The translations under genes were made by a program, and so were the position numbers. Positions 20,701 to 33,345 of a stretch of DNA of 64,000 nt are shown here, piece by piece. A model generated the notes under the pieces. That model worked only from the letters and a program-made list of their open reading frames with translations, ran no database searches and was not told the origin of the DNA. Position 1 is the first letter of the stretch. The number at the start of each line of letters is the position of its first letter. Source of the DNA: Aedes albopictus (taxonomy: Eukaryota > Arthropoda > Insecta > Diptera > Culicidae); NCBI RefSeq assembly GCF_035046485.1, contig NC_085137.1:15095346-15159345 (forward strand). The letters are read 5' to 3'.

Positions 20701-21410
20701 TCTTCAAATGATTTCTCTAAGATTTCAAAAAGGGATTCGTATAGGAAATCAACAAAGTATTCATCCAGGAATCTTTCCACTCGAGATTCCTCCAGGAATT
20801 TCACTAGGTATTCCTCCAAGAATTCCACTAAGGAAACTTCGAGGAATTCAATAAAGGTTTCCTTTAAAAAATCGATTAGAAAATTCCTGAAAATCTGGAA
20901 ATTCCCCCAAAAATTCCACTTGGATTTTTATGGAATTCTTAATTTTTAACGGATGTTTTGCCATGAAATTTACTTTAAATTTATCCACGATTTTTGCTTG
21001 GTATTCATTCAGAAATTTCAGGATTTTGCGATAAATTTGACTATTATCTCCACCAAAGACTTTTCTAAGAGTTCGAGGAATTTGAAAAATAAATTAACGT
21101 TTTGGAACTAGGCTTTTCACCGGAGATTCCTTTATGAAAATCTTTGAGGAACTCTACTTGGGATGCCTCCAGAAATTTCATTATGAATTTCATGACAGAT
21201 TCCTCCAGCAATTGCACTAGGGATTCCTTCCAGTAGATATTTCTTCAGGAATTATGCTGGATACTTCATTCAGCATTATCACCAAAGAGTCCTCGAGGAG
21301 GGAGCTCAATCAGGGTTTTCTTCAGGATTGAAATCATATATTTTCAAACAATATTACTGAAGCAAGCTTAGAGAATCTTTTCCAGATGATCCACTGAAAT
21401 TTTCATTAGG
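17795..21410. repeat. Long degenerate satellite (CAGGAATTCCTT-like, ~12 bp)
   Basis: About 3.6 kb of units near CAGGAATTCCTT in variable register, interrupted by the 344-bp insertion at 19277-19620. Open frames over it (for example 18128-18526, 19754-20165) are products of the repeat and not genes. Confidence 0.8.
19277..19620. mobile_element. 344-bp insertion with 5-bp target duplication (solo-LTR-like)
   Basis: The satellite is cut between two copies of CTACT (19272-19276 and 19621-19625); joining across gives an ordinary satellite unit. The insert contains AATAAAGAAAATAAAGATT, a double polyadenylation-type signal, and no coding frame. A 5-bp duplication and length fit a solo LTR, but the ends do not read TG..CA. 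Confidence 0.5.
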
Positions 21411-21414
21411 AATT

Positions 21415-24400
21415 TAACCTTCATCCAGCCAACGTACATTTTCCACCTTCGGAAAAGCACAAAAATGGTCATACCTTTTTGTTTTTCGATGGATTTTGAT
21501 GAAATTTTCACAACTTCCCGAAAAACTCTTCTAGTTTTTGATGCCGGGGACATGGGTGCCTGGTCCACATGGTTCTGGAGTTATTCCGGATTGTCTTGGG
21601 GTACCAAAATTGGCCACATACTTTGCGCAAAGTATATCTCAAGATCCCGATGAGATAGAAGTATAGTGTCTTCGGCGAATTTGTTCAGCAGGTTAAGAAC
21701 TAACTGGCAACGGCGACTTTGGTTCGTGATTCGGTCGCTAGGCGGCGCAAGTGTCAAAAATGTTCAAACCCTCATATCTCAGAAACCTGATAAGATAGAA
21801 TGATGCTGTCTTCGGCAAAATTCTTCAGCAAGCTCAAAACTATCTGATAGTAAAGTCTTTGGTTTGGGATTTATCCGCTAGGTGGCGCCTTGTGTCTGAA
21901 AAATTCAAACACGTATATCTCGATACCCTAATGAGGTACAAGCATGCCGTTTTCAGCAAAGTTGATCAGCAGGCTAAGAACTATCTGGCAATGGCGTCTT
22001 TGGTTCGAGAATCGTCCGCTAGGTGGCGCCAGGGTAAAAAATAATCAAACTTCTATATCTCAGTATCCTGATAAGATAGAGTGATGCCGTCTCCAACAAA
22101 GTTTTTCAGCAAGCCAAAAACTGTCTGATAGTTGAGTTTTTTATTTGTGATGTATTCGTTAGGCGGCACCGTGTGTATAATATTTAAACACGTGTGTGTC
22201 GTTACTTTATATGCTAAAAACATGGCGTATTCTGTAAAATTGTTCGGCAGGTTGAGAACTATCCGAGAATGGTGACGCTAGGGGACACTAGCAATCAAAA
22301 CATTCAAACAATTTTATCTCAAAAATCGGAAAACGTCCAGCAAATTGTTCCGAAAGTTAAGAGGAAGTAAGACGTATCTGGCGTCCTTGGTTCTGATATT
22401 ATTCGATAGGTTCCGTCTAATATTAAGAAAATACTTGTATGAACACCCTATAGAACAAGAAATATTCCATTTCCAGCATAGTTGCTCAGCAAGCTAAGAA
22501 CCATTTGGCATGATAGTAGACGGTCGAGTACGGTGGTACAAGAGGCAATACTCTAACACCGTCTTTGACTCCCTGCAGACAAGTTTTGTCACACTACAAT
22601 ATTACTTCTTTTGCTTCGTTTTTTCTTCCGGGAATGTCTCCGGGAATTTCTACAGGAACTCATCCGGGAATTTTTCCAGGAGTTTCTCCGGGAATTCCTC
22701 CCGGAATTTATCCAAGAATTCCACTGGAAATTCTCCGGGAAATCCTCTAGGAAATTCTTCAGCAATTCTTCCGGAGATTCCTCCGGAAATTTCCCCAGGA
22801 TTTCCTCTAGGACTCCCATCAGGAGTCGGCTATTTCTGCAGGAATTCTCCGGAGAATTTTTCCAGGAATTCCTCCGGATTTTTTTCCCAAGATTTTCTTC
22901 GGAAATTTCACTGAGAATTTCCCCAAGAATTCGTCCATGAGTGCCTCCGGGAATTCCTCCACGAACTCCTCTGGGAATTTTTTCAGGAATTCCTCCAGGA
23001 TGTTATTTAGGAATTTCTCCAAGAATTTCTCTAGGAATTTTTCCAGCAATATATCCGGCAATTTTCTAAGGAAAACTTTCGTTTTTTTTCAAGAAAATTC
23101 TCTGGGAATTTCTCCAGGAATCTCTTCCGGAAGTCTTCCGTGATTTTATTTTCTCACAAATCCCTCTGAGAATTTCTCCCAGAATTCCTCTAGGACTTCC
23201 TTTACGGGACAGGGACGTCCTGTAATTCCTCCGGCAATTTCTCCAGGAAATCCTCCAGGAATTCTTTTGGAAATTTCTTCTGCAAATCTTCCCGATAATC
23301 CTCCAGGAATTCCTCCGGGGACTCTTCTGAAATACCTCCGGGAATTTTTAAATGCAATCTTCGGGATTTTCTCAGGAAATCCTCTGGGAATTTCTCAAAG
23401 TATTCCACAGAGAATGCCTCTAGGATTTCGTCCAGGAATTCCTCAGGAAATTTCTCTAGGAATTCCTCCGGTAATTTCTTCAGCATTTCCTCTGGAAAAC
23501 TCTTCAAGGAATCCTCCTTCCTGGTGGATTCCCCGACGGAAATTCCTGGACGAATCTCTGGAGGAATCCCCGGGAGAAATCATGGAGAAATATCCAAAAG
23601 AATTCCTGGAAATAATCCCGGAAAAGTCCTGGAGAAATAACTGAAGGAACCACCTTGGGAATCACCGGAGAAATTGCTGATGGGAGTCATTGAAGAATTC
23701 CCGGAGAAATTCCTAGAAGGAGTCGTAAAGAAATTCCTAGTGGAATTCCAGGAAAAAATTTGGAATGATTTCCTTAAGAAATTCCTAGTGGGATTTCAGG
23801 AGAAATTCCAGGGAAAATTTCCAGAGACATCTGCGGAGGAATTTCCAGAGAAATTCCCGGCGGAATTCCTGGAGAAAACAAAGAAGGAATTCCTGGAGAA
23901 ATTCCCAGAGGAATTCCTGGAGAAGTTCTCAGAGCGTTTTCTGAAAAAAGTCACGGAAGACTTCCTGAAGAAAGACTTCCTGGTGAAATTTTCAGTGGAT
24001 TTAAAAAAACGGAAGTGTTCCTGAAGAAATTCCCGAAGGAATTTCTGGGGGAATTCCCGCTGGAATTCCTGGAAAAATTTTAGGAGGATTTCACGGACAA
24101 TTTCTTGAAGAAATTTCCGAAGCAATTCCCGGAAACATTCTCGGAGATATTCCTAGAGGAACTCCTAGAAAAATTCTCCGAGAAATCCAGTCTGGAGAAA
24201 TTCTTTAAGGAATTTCTGAAGAAAATCCCGTATTCATGGAGTAATTTCCGGAGGAACTCATCGAGGTATTCCTGTGGAAATTCTCGGAGGAAATCCGGAG
24301 GAATTCCTGGAAAACTCCTGGAGAAATTCCCAGAAGGAGTTCCTGATGTGGGCCCTAGAGGACATCCTGGAAAATTTTCCAGAAGAATTCCCGGAGAAAT

Positions 24401-25313
24401 TTCCAGAGGAATTCCTAGAGAAATTCCCGGAGAAATTCTTGGAAAAAAAAAACCGGAAGAGTTCCTGTAGAAATTCCCGGAGACATTCCTGGAACTAAAC
24501 GGAGCAATATTGTGGGGTGACAAAATTTGTCTACAGGGGATCAAAGATGGTGTAGCGAATGCTTTAACGAATAAATCACGAATCAAAGACTCAACTATCA
24601 GACAGTTTTTAGCTTGCTGAAGAACTTTGTTGGAGACGGCATCATTCTATCTTATCAGGATTCTGAGATAAAGAAGTTTGAACATTTTTTACCCTGGCGC
24701 CACCTAGCGGACGATTCTCGAACCAAAGACGCCATTGCCAGATAGTTCTTAGCCTGCTGATCAACTTTGCTGAAAACGGCATGCTTGTACCTCATTAGGG
24801 TATCGAGATATACGTGTTTGAATTCTTCAGACACAAGGCGCCACCTAGCGGATAAATCCCAAACCAAAGACATTACTATCAGATAGTTCTGAGCTTGCTG
24901 AAGAATTTTGCCGAAGACAGCATCATTCTATCTTATCAGGTTTCTGAGATATGAGGGTTTGAACATTTTTGACACTGGCGCCGCCTAGCGACCGAATCAC
25001 GAACCAAAGTCGCCGTTGCCAGTTAGTTCTTAACCTGCTGAACAAATTCGCCGAAGACACTATACTTCTATCTCATCGGGATCTTGAGATATACTTTGCG
25101 CAAAGTATGTGGCCAATTTTGGTACCCCAAGACAATCCGGAATAACTCCGGAATCATGTGGACCAGGCACCCATGTCCCCGGCATCAAAAACTAGAAGAG
25201 TTTTTCGGGAAGTTGTGAAAATTTCATCAAAATCCATCGAAAAACAAAAAAGTAATGACCATTTTTGTGCTTTTCCGACGGTGGAAAATGTACGTTGGCT
25301 GGATGAAGGTTAA
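21415..25313. mobile_element. 3.9-kb foldback element with subrepeat arms
   Basis: Ends TTAACCTTCATCCAGCC and its complement. Both arms carry ~140-bp tandem units (TATCTCAGAAACCTGATAAG, CTTCGGCAAA, CAGCAAGCT-AGAACTATCTG, CGCTAGGTGGCGCC): about six in the left arm (21620-22510) and four in the right arm (24590-25120). They are followed inward by a ~12-bp GGAATTCC satellite whose orientation flips near 23520. This is the classical layout of foldback elements. No transposase. Flanking duplication is not clear (TTAGGAA against CTAGGTA). Confidence 0.85.
22620..24500. repeat. Palindromic 12-bp satellite core of the foldback element
   Basis: Left half reads TTCCTCCAGGAA on the plus strand, right half GGAATTCCTGGAG, switching near 23515-23530. 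Long open frames with EEFLEKFP or GNSSRNFS tetrapeptide cycles arise because the unit is divisible by three. Confidence 0.85.
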
Positions 25314-25329
25314 CTAGGTATGTATACAT

Positions 25330-26330
25330 ACAAGAACAATTAACAATTTAACAATTATTAATTCCGACTGGAGTTCCATTGGACATTCCTTCAGGAATAT
25401 TACCATGAAGTCGTTCAAGATTTTTCCAAGAATTTAAATGAAGATTATGTCATGCATTTTATTTCAGATTCTTCCAGGTATTGCCCCAGAAACTGCATCA
25501 TGGGATCCTCTAGAAATTCTTAAGGACAACCATCAGGAACTGTTTCAGGAGCTCCAGTGGGTATTACTCCGGAAATTCTACTGAAAATTTAATCAGAAAT
25601 TTCACGAGATATTCCTTAAGGAATTTCACTATAAATTTTTTGAGTAATTTCTACCAAAGTTTCATAAAATATTTCTCCAAGAATTCTACTGAAGAATTTT
25701 CAGAAACCTTACTAAGGAATTCTATAGAAATTTAAAAAGAAATCGTTCCAGGAATTGCTGCATGGATTCCTCTTACAAGCACAATTATTTTTCTCATTTT
25801 CAAGATTTTCCTTGAGGAATTCTACAAGCAAATTCTCTGAAAAAATCATGAATTCCACAAAAGAATTATCTAGTTACCTCAAAAGGAAATTTCTCATGTA
25901 ATAAAATAGAGGGTGATGATGAGAGTGGAATTCCTGTAAGTAAAAATAAAATCAGATTAAGTACTGTTCGTTTTAATGTCATGCAAATTCTTAGTGGAAT
26001 TTAAAGGAACAGTATTTCCTTCAAGTTATCCTTCAGGAATTCTTCTTTTGACTGTTCTAGCGATTCCTTCAGCAATTCCTCCTCAGAGCTATCTGCTCTA
26101 TATGTTTTTGGTATTTATTCAGGATTATTATCTTGAAGTTTTGTCTAAATAACTTTTTCCAAGATATCCCAAGGTTCTTCAGGTATTTCCTGGTGGAAAT
26201 CAAGGCTTTCAGCAGGATATGTAATATTCATGTCATTCTATGGCAATTTTACATAAAATTCTCGAAAGATTTATTCAGCAGCTACGTGGAATTCTAAGAA
26301 GTGGCGTATTTATTTTACAGAAAGTTTTGC
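25330..26330. repeat. Outlying degenerate satellite
   Basis: More diverged units (CCTTCAGGAATATT, AATTTCACTATAAATT, GATTCCTTCAGCAATTCC) continue the satellite beyond the foldback element and fade out by about 26300. Confidence 0.6.
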
Positions 26331-28302
26331 AAAAGAAAGAAATTTGGCTACCACGAGTTCTTGAAGATTTACGATGAAAAGACATTAATAATTCAAAGAA
26401 TTACCACATAAAGCTTTGGGAAATTGGATTTAGAATAGATGTTTCGTCAACTTGTCGCATTTTTTCGGGATTTTTTGTATGTTATAATCTCGTTTTCAGT
26501 CACGATTTTGAGCAAGAATTCATAAAAGCCACTGGACAAATTCTTAAAAGAAGAATGAGATGAGAAAAAATAAACAAAGAAAATATTTCTTATTTAAATA
26601 TTCATCATGATAATTTTAAAACTTTATTCAAAATTACGTGAAAATTTGCAGGTAATTTTCAACTATTTGAAGGCTTTTGTTAATAACAATTTCACAATGT
26701 TGCAAAAACTTTTACCGATACTCATTAGGTCAGCATTTATTCATCTGGCATCCCTTCCGCAGTCTACGATCCCCGTTGAACCACATGTTGACGGACGCTA
26801 TGATTATCATCAACCGCCATCGCCTTCGCGATCATCATCCATCTCCAAGCGCGTCAGTCGGTTGAGGGGCGGCGCGCGCCAAGCCAATTCTCGATTTATT
26901 GGATATGGTCATCAATCCGCACTGAATGTCTCGAATTGGCGGTGTAGGTAGGTAGGTAGGCGAAGAAGGCTCCTACTCTCGCAGAGCTGTCTGTGTGGTG
27001 AATGGTGGGAGGGCGGATCCGACTTATTGTAAAGGCTCGTCGCGGTAGCACTTCTGCAGAGATTCCAACGGCCGGGACCTGGCCCCGATGCTAATCAAGT
27101 GAAAATTACAATTTATTTCTATTCAATTCGTGGAGGTATGAAAGGATGCTCCGCGTGCTTCATGGGTCATCAGTGCGAGCAAGGAAGCGATAGTCAGCAA
27201 GAATGACTATGACTGCATTGGATTTCTTTCAGAAAGCTAAATATAGCTTAATTCGTACCTTAATATATTTCTACTTGTTATAAAATTTATTTTTTAATTT
27301 AAGTATATAATTTTTCAATTTTTATGTTGGTTGGATATCGACTTTTTCAATTCTCTATTGTTTCAGCATTCTCTACGAAAGACTCAGTAAAACCTGACGC
27401 GTGGTTTCGAGGTCGCGTGCACCAGCCATTTACCGGTCCATTCCAATTACCAGGTTATTTTATTAAACATGCATCTCACCTCGACTTAACTCGTTACCTA
27501 ATTCCACCGCATCGCAGAACTTGACCCGCAAGTCCAACTTCCAAGCTCGTGTCCGGAGCACGAACTACGCTAGAAAGAAATCTGTGCACTTCTCCGTATC
27601 ATTTCCTGTTCTCCGCATCGCTCTCTACCTACTCATCCAAAACCGACAATTTAAAATCCAAACAACGCCAGCAATCTTTGGGTCGTTGTTTTTCACGGCT
27701 CGTGCAAGACTCTTAGTCATGAATTACCACCACCACCACCCCTCATCCCTCAGCCAACCACCATCGCAATGGATGGACATAGAATCCTCTCTCAACCTGC
27801 GCCGGAGCCACGAACCATCCAGCCAATAATGTGGCATCCCTTCTCGTGGGCTCTGGGCAGCAGCCGTCAATTATAGCCGCATATTTCATCATTACCTATG
27901 CTTCAGCCGCACGCCGCTGAGCCGTCGACGATCTCTAAGAATCTACAGGCACACGTGGTCGCCGGCCGCCAAGATCTTGGACCAATTTGAGTGCCGGGCC
28001 TGGTGGTATTTTAATAAAGTAGGTAGGTACTGCACGACGACGAAGACGATGGATTGCTACTGCATCTAGTTGAGTCGAGTTGAGGAAAGTAACAGTGTAC
28101 CACGAAGGTGCACGATATCAATTTCAACACTGTAATGTGTTTGTTAGATCACTACGGCGGAAGCTGTGACGTACGCTTGTTTGGACTCAATTCGAGGAAC
28201 GTAGGAAGGCCGTTCAGTAACTGTTTCGGAGTAACAGCTATCAACATTAAACAAGGTGGTTATTTTTAAAATGTTATGGATGAAACACGATAAAGCATCA
28301 AC
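26331..28302. other. Unique island, candidate regulatory DNA
   Basis: Single-copy-looking sequence of higher complexity. It holds a (GTAG)n short repeat (26945-26960), a histidine-codon-like CCACCACCACCACC run (27729), and homeodomain-type cores such as CAATTATA (about 27868). The frames at 26607-26951 and 27521-27829 show no domain and are probably chance. Confidence 0.35.
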
Positions 28303-28494
28303 TTAAGGGTCCATAAACCACGCAGACTTTTTGGGAGAGAGGTGGGGGTGGTGAGCTTTATCATAATCTGCAGTTAGCATACTCAATTAAGCTTTGCATT
28401 GCAAATCCGAAGTCACCGGGTTTGGTTTTTGTTTACATTGATACATGTTCTCGCCTAGCTGACCGAAAAGTCTGCGTGGTTTATGGACCCTTAA
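28303..28494. mobile_element. MITE of the GGGTCCATAAACC group, TTAA at both ends
   Basis: GGGTCCATAAACCACGCAGA at 28307 is mirrored by TCTGCGTGGTTTATGGACCC ending 28490, flanked by TTAA on both sides. TTAA is self-complementary, so a TTAA duplication cannot be told from a longer inverted repeat. It shares the GTCCATAAACC core with the elements at 40448, 44419 and 59089. Confidence 0.85.
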
Positions 28495-29330
28495 GTTGCT
28501 TACAGCACATGGTAAGGATAGTCCGTTAAATAATAACTGCTGCCTATTTCGTAAAGTCCACGTATCCACCATTGCCAATGACAGCATTCACAAGCTTATA
28601 TCTAATGCAGGTGAATATTTCTGATCGGTTCTAATAAGAGAAGTACAAGATCCAACCGTTAGTTAGATTTGAACGTGCAAAAATCTTAAACTTCTTATTG
28701 TTAAATAACAAATTTTGTTTTTACTTCCTATTCTTATTTTGTTCTTATCCTCTTATTGTTAAAATTGCAAAAGTGTGTTCAAAACTACAGTGGCGCTTAC
28801 GTCGACTATGCAAATATGGGCAGAAAAGAATGTACTCAAAGAATACTAAGTTCAAATGAAACAGGCTTAGTTCCTGTGGGAACTTAGAGGCAAAAATAAG
28901 AAATAATAGAACAAGGGTAAGGGGTGTCTGTCCACGCTCCCACTACTTATCAAATTTTTGCATTTGCGAGTGGGCCTGAGATATCAAAACTAGGTTCACG
29001 CGGTGCAATACTAGATTAATTTAAATTGTAAAGATTTAGAGGCATAAAACCATAACCTGAGTAATAATTTGAAAACAAATTAGTTGTGTGAGAACCTTAC
29101 CTTACCAATGCTTCCATTGTAGATTCATGGAGACATCTTTATCCAAAGTGAATTTATTTGATATATAACTGTTATATGATAACTGTGAGCTCGTTCTATG
29201 ATATTATAGTTGTTACGAAGATTTTTTTTAAAAATGGACCAAACTGATTCTATTGAAACATAAATATTTCGGATTATAATATAATTGTATCAGAATAAAG
29301 TTTAAAAATTAATAAATCACTAGAGCGAAC
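28495..29330. other. A/T-rich spacer with one MITE fragment
   Basis: Near 28793-28824 a short piece (GGCGCTTACGTCGACTATGC..ATATGGGCAG) resembles one end of the MITE at 57157-57402. Nothing else recognised. Confidence 0.35.
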
Positions 29331-29470
29331 CTCATGTGATGGTTCAAGCGCATGCCACTCCCAAAAAACTGACACAACATGACGTCTTCCTTCAGAAGCG
29401 AAGTAATGCGTGGACCCCGAGATGAACTAGCCAAGGGCTAACAATCTCGTTAATACAGAAAAAAAAATAG
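29330..29470 (+). repeat. Retroelement 3' tail (candidate)
   Basis: GACCCCGAGATGAACTAGCC, AAGGGCTAACAATCTCG and TTAATACAG followed by nine As have the look of a non-LTR or SINE 3' end. No coding part adjoins. Confidence 0.4.
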
Positions 29471-29589
29471 TTCCTTCAAAATAACGGAATCATAACAAAT
29501 TCTGCTTGCTACCTTGTATTCTGTTACAAATACAACACTTTTTTAGATTATGGGTCTAGACTTACTAAATAGAATTTTCACCTGAATGG

Positions 29590-29830
29590 ATTTAAAGGTT
29601 GCATAAAGTTAAAGGGGGATCATGCGGGGTTCCTAGGGTCATTTAAGGTAGTTTCAGGGCGAGTTCAAAGGCATTTCGAGGCATTTTAGGGCGTTTCAGG
29701 AGATATCCCAGTGTTAGGGGACTCACAGGTCATCTGAAAGCTTCAGGGTTTCATAGGCAAGCCAAGGCGTTTAAGAGCGTTTCAGGAGGTTTCAGAGGGC
29801 TTTTAGATAATTAAGTGAAAAAAAAATCAT
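29590..29830. repeat. Short degenerate repeat (GGCATTTCAGG-like)
   Basis: Loose iterations of GGCATTTCGAGG, GGCATTTTAGGGCG, GTTTCAGGAG and GGCGTTTAAGAGCG, irregular in length. A hAT-MITE-like scrap (GGTTTTAGGGGTAAAACCCC) follows at about 29918-29937, matching the inner end of the element at 31750. Confidence 0.5.
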
Positions 29831-30036
29831 CCTGACTGGTCTGTAAAGAAGCAAATGTCATTATTACGGTGAAATCAGAATAAAAACATGATAACACAAG
29901 CCTGTGTACAAGGGAGAGGTTTTAGGGGTAAAACCCCAAAATTATGAAAATCCCTTCCCATGTCCCCAATACAATACGATTTCGCTGGCCGACACTAATA
30001 CACTCGCAAAAAATGAGAATGGGGCACGTTCGGTGT

Positions 30037-30362
30037 AGTACTAGATTTGTAGTGATGAGCTGAATTTTAGTATGGTGAGAAGGTCAATTCTCCGTTTCTG
30101 CAATGAAATGGTGCAAAAAGCGTGGGTATTAAGATTCCTTACCTAATTTGATGCTGTTTGAGCAAAACTTTGGATAACTATGATGTTTATGTTTCAAGAA
30201 ATGGAGAAAATAACAACACTGTTGCCCAAAGTTTTGCTCAAACAGCATTAAATTAGGCCAGGAATCATAATACCCACGCTTTTTGCACTATTTTATTGCA
30301 GAAATGGAGAATTGACCTTCTCACCATACTAAAATTCAGCTCATTACTACAAATCTAGTACT
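30037..30362. mobile_element. Hairpin MITE with ~140-bp arms
   Basis: AGTACTAGATTTGTAGT at the left is mirrored at the right end. The arms stay complementary through AAATTTTAGTATGGTGAGAA-type sequence and TTTGAGCAAAACTTTGG, leaving a loop of about 45 bp near 30195. No coding capacity and no clear target duplication. Confidence 0.8.
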
Positions 30363-30586
30363 TCATCGATCTGTCCTATTAGGCCTACATTGCCACATGC
30401 GGATTCCCTGGTGAGGTTCGGCTGTTCGGGCGTGCTAGTGGCGCCACTGTTAGAATCGTTTGCGAGTTACATCATGCTCGTTTTTACCACCTCTTGGCAT
30501 CTGGTAATCGATTAGCAGTGCACCGTTCAATTACAAGCTTAAGTTGTGACGAGCACTCGTGAGGTGAAAATTTGCAACATTGCTTC

Positions 30587-30675
30587 AACCCTTTCAGGAT
30601 GGTTGGGTCATTTGCTCCTTGCTGACACGTTCTACAGCGGCGAGGTTTGTAAAAAAAAGTCGTCCCGAAGGGGTT
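30587..30675. mobile_element. 89-bp MITE, ends AACCCTTTCAGGA
   Basis: AACCCTTTCAGGATGG against the complement of the right end AACCCCTTCGGGACGAC: imperfect inverted repeat. A related start (CCTTTCAGGA) is seen in the element at 52655-52772. Confidence 0.5.
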
Positions 30676-31589
30676 AAATGAGAAGCGATTCCTTGTCATT
30701 TGAATGAATTGCTACTCAAATGACTAGCTGGACACAAAACACGAAAAACCCGGAAAAAATGCCACCAGGCTCAAAAACTCTCTGATGTCAGATCAAAATT
30801 TGTTCAAATTTTGTCGAATATTGGACCACGGTTGGACCCATGTCGGATCACTGTAAGGTCAATGATTGCTTTATATCGGGTTAAACGTCATCAATCAAGA
30901 ACAAACAGGGGGCAGCGAAAGGTAAAATCTCCGTTGCTCACATCAAAAACACGTTCACTACGATGGCGTAATGCACGTTCAACCAGCCTGTCTGGGTCAT
31001 ATTGACCTCAACATCCTACTAGGGTTAAGATGGAACTGGATGCGTTCCTTATTTATTCTATTAAATGACGAGTAATATCGGTTTTCATACACAGTTAAAT
31101 AGAGGAAGGATTCAGGAAGAGGGGCCAGATATACAGATTTTTGAGCATACAGACAAGATACAGAGTACAGAAAAATGCAGATTTATGAAATGTGATACAG
31201 ATTTCTCCAGAAAGCATAAAATTTGTTATTTTCTATAAATTCAATGAAAACTTAATAAATTGCTGCCCAAACTTTTAAGTATTTATGAAAATTTGTGCAT
31301 TTTCACACATGTTCTAGCAAAATAAATACCAGTAAAAATTTAAAACCGGTACAAAATAGTACATTTTAGTAAGTTTCTATTGAAATCTAGGACAGATTTT
31401 TGATAAAATATTCTGTCATATCTGGATACAGGTATCCTTTGATCTTTTTCCCGGTGGAAAATGTTTTTAAGAATTATCAGGAACCATTAACCTTTGCGTC
31501 CCTGACGTATCTTGTGCACTCAAATTTTGATGTTCATTTGGCTCCGATTTTGTTGCAAATTTGACAGCACAATAAAAAACTACTATCAT
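30676..31589. other. Spacer with ATACAGATTT motifs
   Basis: Repeated ATACAGATTT-like words (31125-31440) recur around the hAT element at 50600-52030, so a common old element may underlie both. No coding sequence recognised. Confidence 0.3.
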
Positions 31590-31749
31590 TTCGGTGCGGT
31601 TGGTCAAGTTGGATGACCGATTCCAGATTTATACGGCAACCGAGTGGGGTACGTCGGTTGGCCAAAAGAGATATTTTCGCTGTTTTTCTACAGATCTTAC
31701 AAGGAACATTAAAGTTTACATCTGGATCATACAGTATTTATATCTTTGG

Positions 31750-33345
31750 CACTGGCGTAGCCACGGGAAGGGTTTTAGGGTTAAAACCCCACCCAGAGCT
31801 ACAATTTGTGGAACAAATTTTCAGTATAAAGCGCTTTGTAACGAAATTTTTTTTCGGCTGCACCGCTATTTTCAAACTACGTACCGTCGTTGGGGGTGAG
31901 AATGGGTCAAAAAACGATACTCAAAGATTGTTTGTTAAATAACAAATGCAATTGAAGTCGGAGTAACTTTTTATTTGGTATATATACTCTCCTATGTAGT
32001 AATGATAGTTTAGCAAGAAAGTATCACGTTATATGAATTGCTTAGTAAACTACAAATGATTGAAAATTGACCCAATCTCACCCCTTAGAGGGGGTGAGAA
32101 TGGGTCAAAGTATTCGAAATCACCTATCTAAGAATATAAATTAATTTTATTGATCATATATAGTAAACCTACTTAAAACACAATGTTATCATGACGAATA
32201 AAAGCTAAGGTAATTTTAAAAGATGATTAATCCACCTAAAAGGGCTAATACAATAGAAAAAATGGTTGAAATTTGATAAAATAACGTTTGTATACTGTAT
32301 CATCATTTTTAGCCATCATAATTATCCTCATTAAGAGTTTCAACCTCCTTGAGAGGAGGGGAGATTACAATGAGGGAGGGGCGAAGAAAGAATGACAGAT
32401 TGATTGTAAAAAAAAAAACAGGCTAGTTTTTGTATACTGCATAAGAAATGTTTAACCAAACCCTCCGTTATAAACTCTTATGTACATGATCATTGGCCTC
32501 TATATTGCTAAAGCAAATCACTCCATCTCAAGATAGAGGGTCGTTCAAATATTATGTTAAGTCTATTTTGTGAACTTACGATATTGCAGTGCACTAAAGG
32601 TTAGCTGATGATTAGAGAAGCTGTCCACACGCATGGGTGTATTGTTATAAATGATTTTAGGCACTAAACGTATTAACACACTCGTTTGAGGCTTCTCGAC
32701 ATATTTTTGAAAGAAAGCGTGCTTTAGTGAAAATACGGTAAACATGGCACCACTCTAACGTCAAATGGGGACTGGATAACAAGTTGAATTTTTAGTTAAG
32801 GTTATGTGCACTCGATAACTTGCTTGACCCAATCTCACCCCCATTCTTAATATTTAGACATAGGGTCGAAAATATTAAGTTTTAAATGAAAAGAGCAATG
32901 ACAGCCCGCTTTTTTCATTACATCAACCAGGTAATACCTACAGCTAACCACTTATAAGAAAATTTATGATTAGGTACTTGTGTTAAACATTACGAAGGAG
33001 AATTTTTTTCAGAGTGATTTTCTAGTAGTTTCATCACATAAGTTTAGCCACAAATTTAACAAAAAACGATTATTGCAAAACATCTTATTCTGCATCATGA
33101 CGTGTAAAAACATCTCCCCTTTGAAATAATATAAAGTTTTCAATATAAATTAGCGATAGTTATTGAGCTATTTCAAATTTTATGTTTCTCCGTTTTGACC
33201 CAATCTCACCCCCCAGACCCATTGTCACCCCCATCGACGGTATACAATTGCTCATTGCTGTTTATGTAATGTAAGTTTAAAATAAAAAAAGAGACCATTG
33301 ACCGTTGAAAACCCCTTCCAGAGACAATTTCTGGCTACGCCACTG
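31750..33345. mobile_element. hAT-type element with 8-bp target duplication
   Basis: Ends CACTGGCGTAGCCA and the complement of CAGTGGCGTAGCCA, flanked by the perfect 8-bp duplication ATCTTTGG (31742-31749 and 33346-33353). Eight-base duplications and a CAGTGGCGTAGC end are characteristic of hAT elements. Without the inner insertion only about 239 bp remain, so it is a MITE with a guest. Confidence 0.9.
31884..33240. mobile_element. 1.36-kb element, ends CCGTCGTTGGGGGTGA, TA duplication
   Basis: CCGTCGTTGGGGGTGAGAAT at the left and the complement of CCGTCGATGGGGGTGACAAT at the right, flanked by TA (31882-31883; 33241-33242). The end motif GGGGTGAGAATGGGTCAA is repeated inside near 32070-32115 (both orientations), 32825 and 33197. 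No transposase frame. Its design matches the element at 52909-53761. Confidence 0.85.

Noticed and set aside
23202..24586. Several 100-170-residue frames with EEFLEKFP or GNSSRNFS patterns, like structural proteins
   Set aside because: They come from a 12-bp satellite in which all frames stay open; no start context, domain or splice support.
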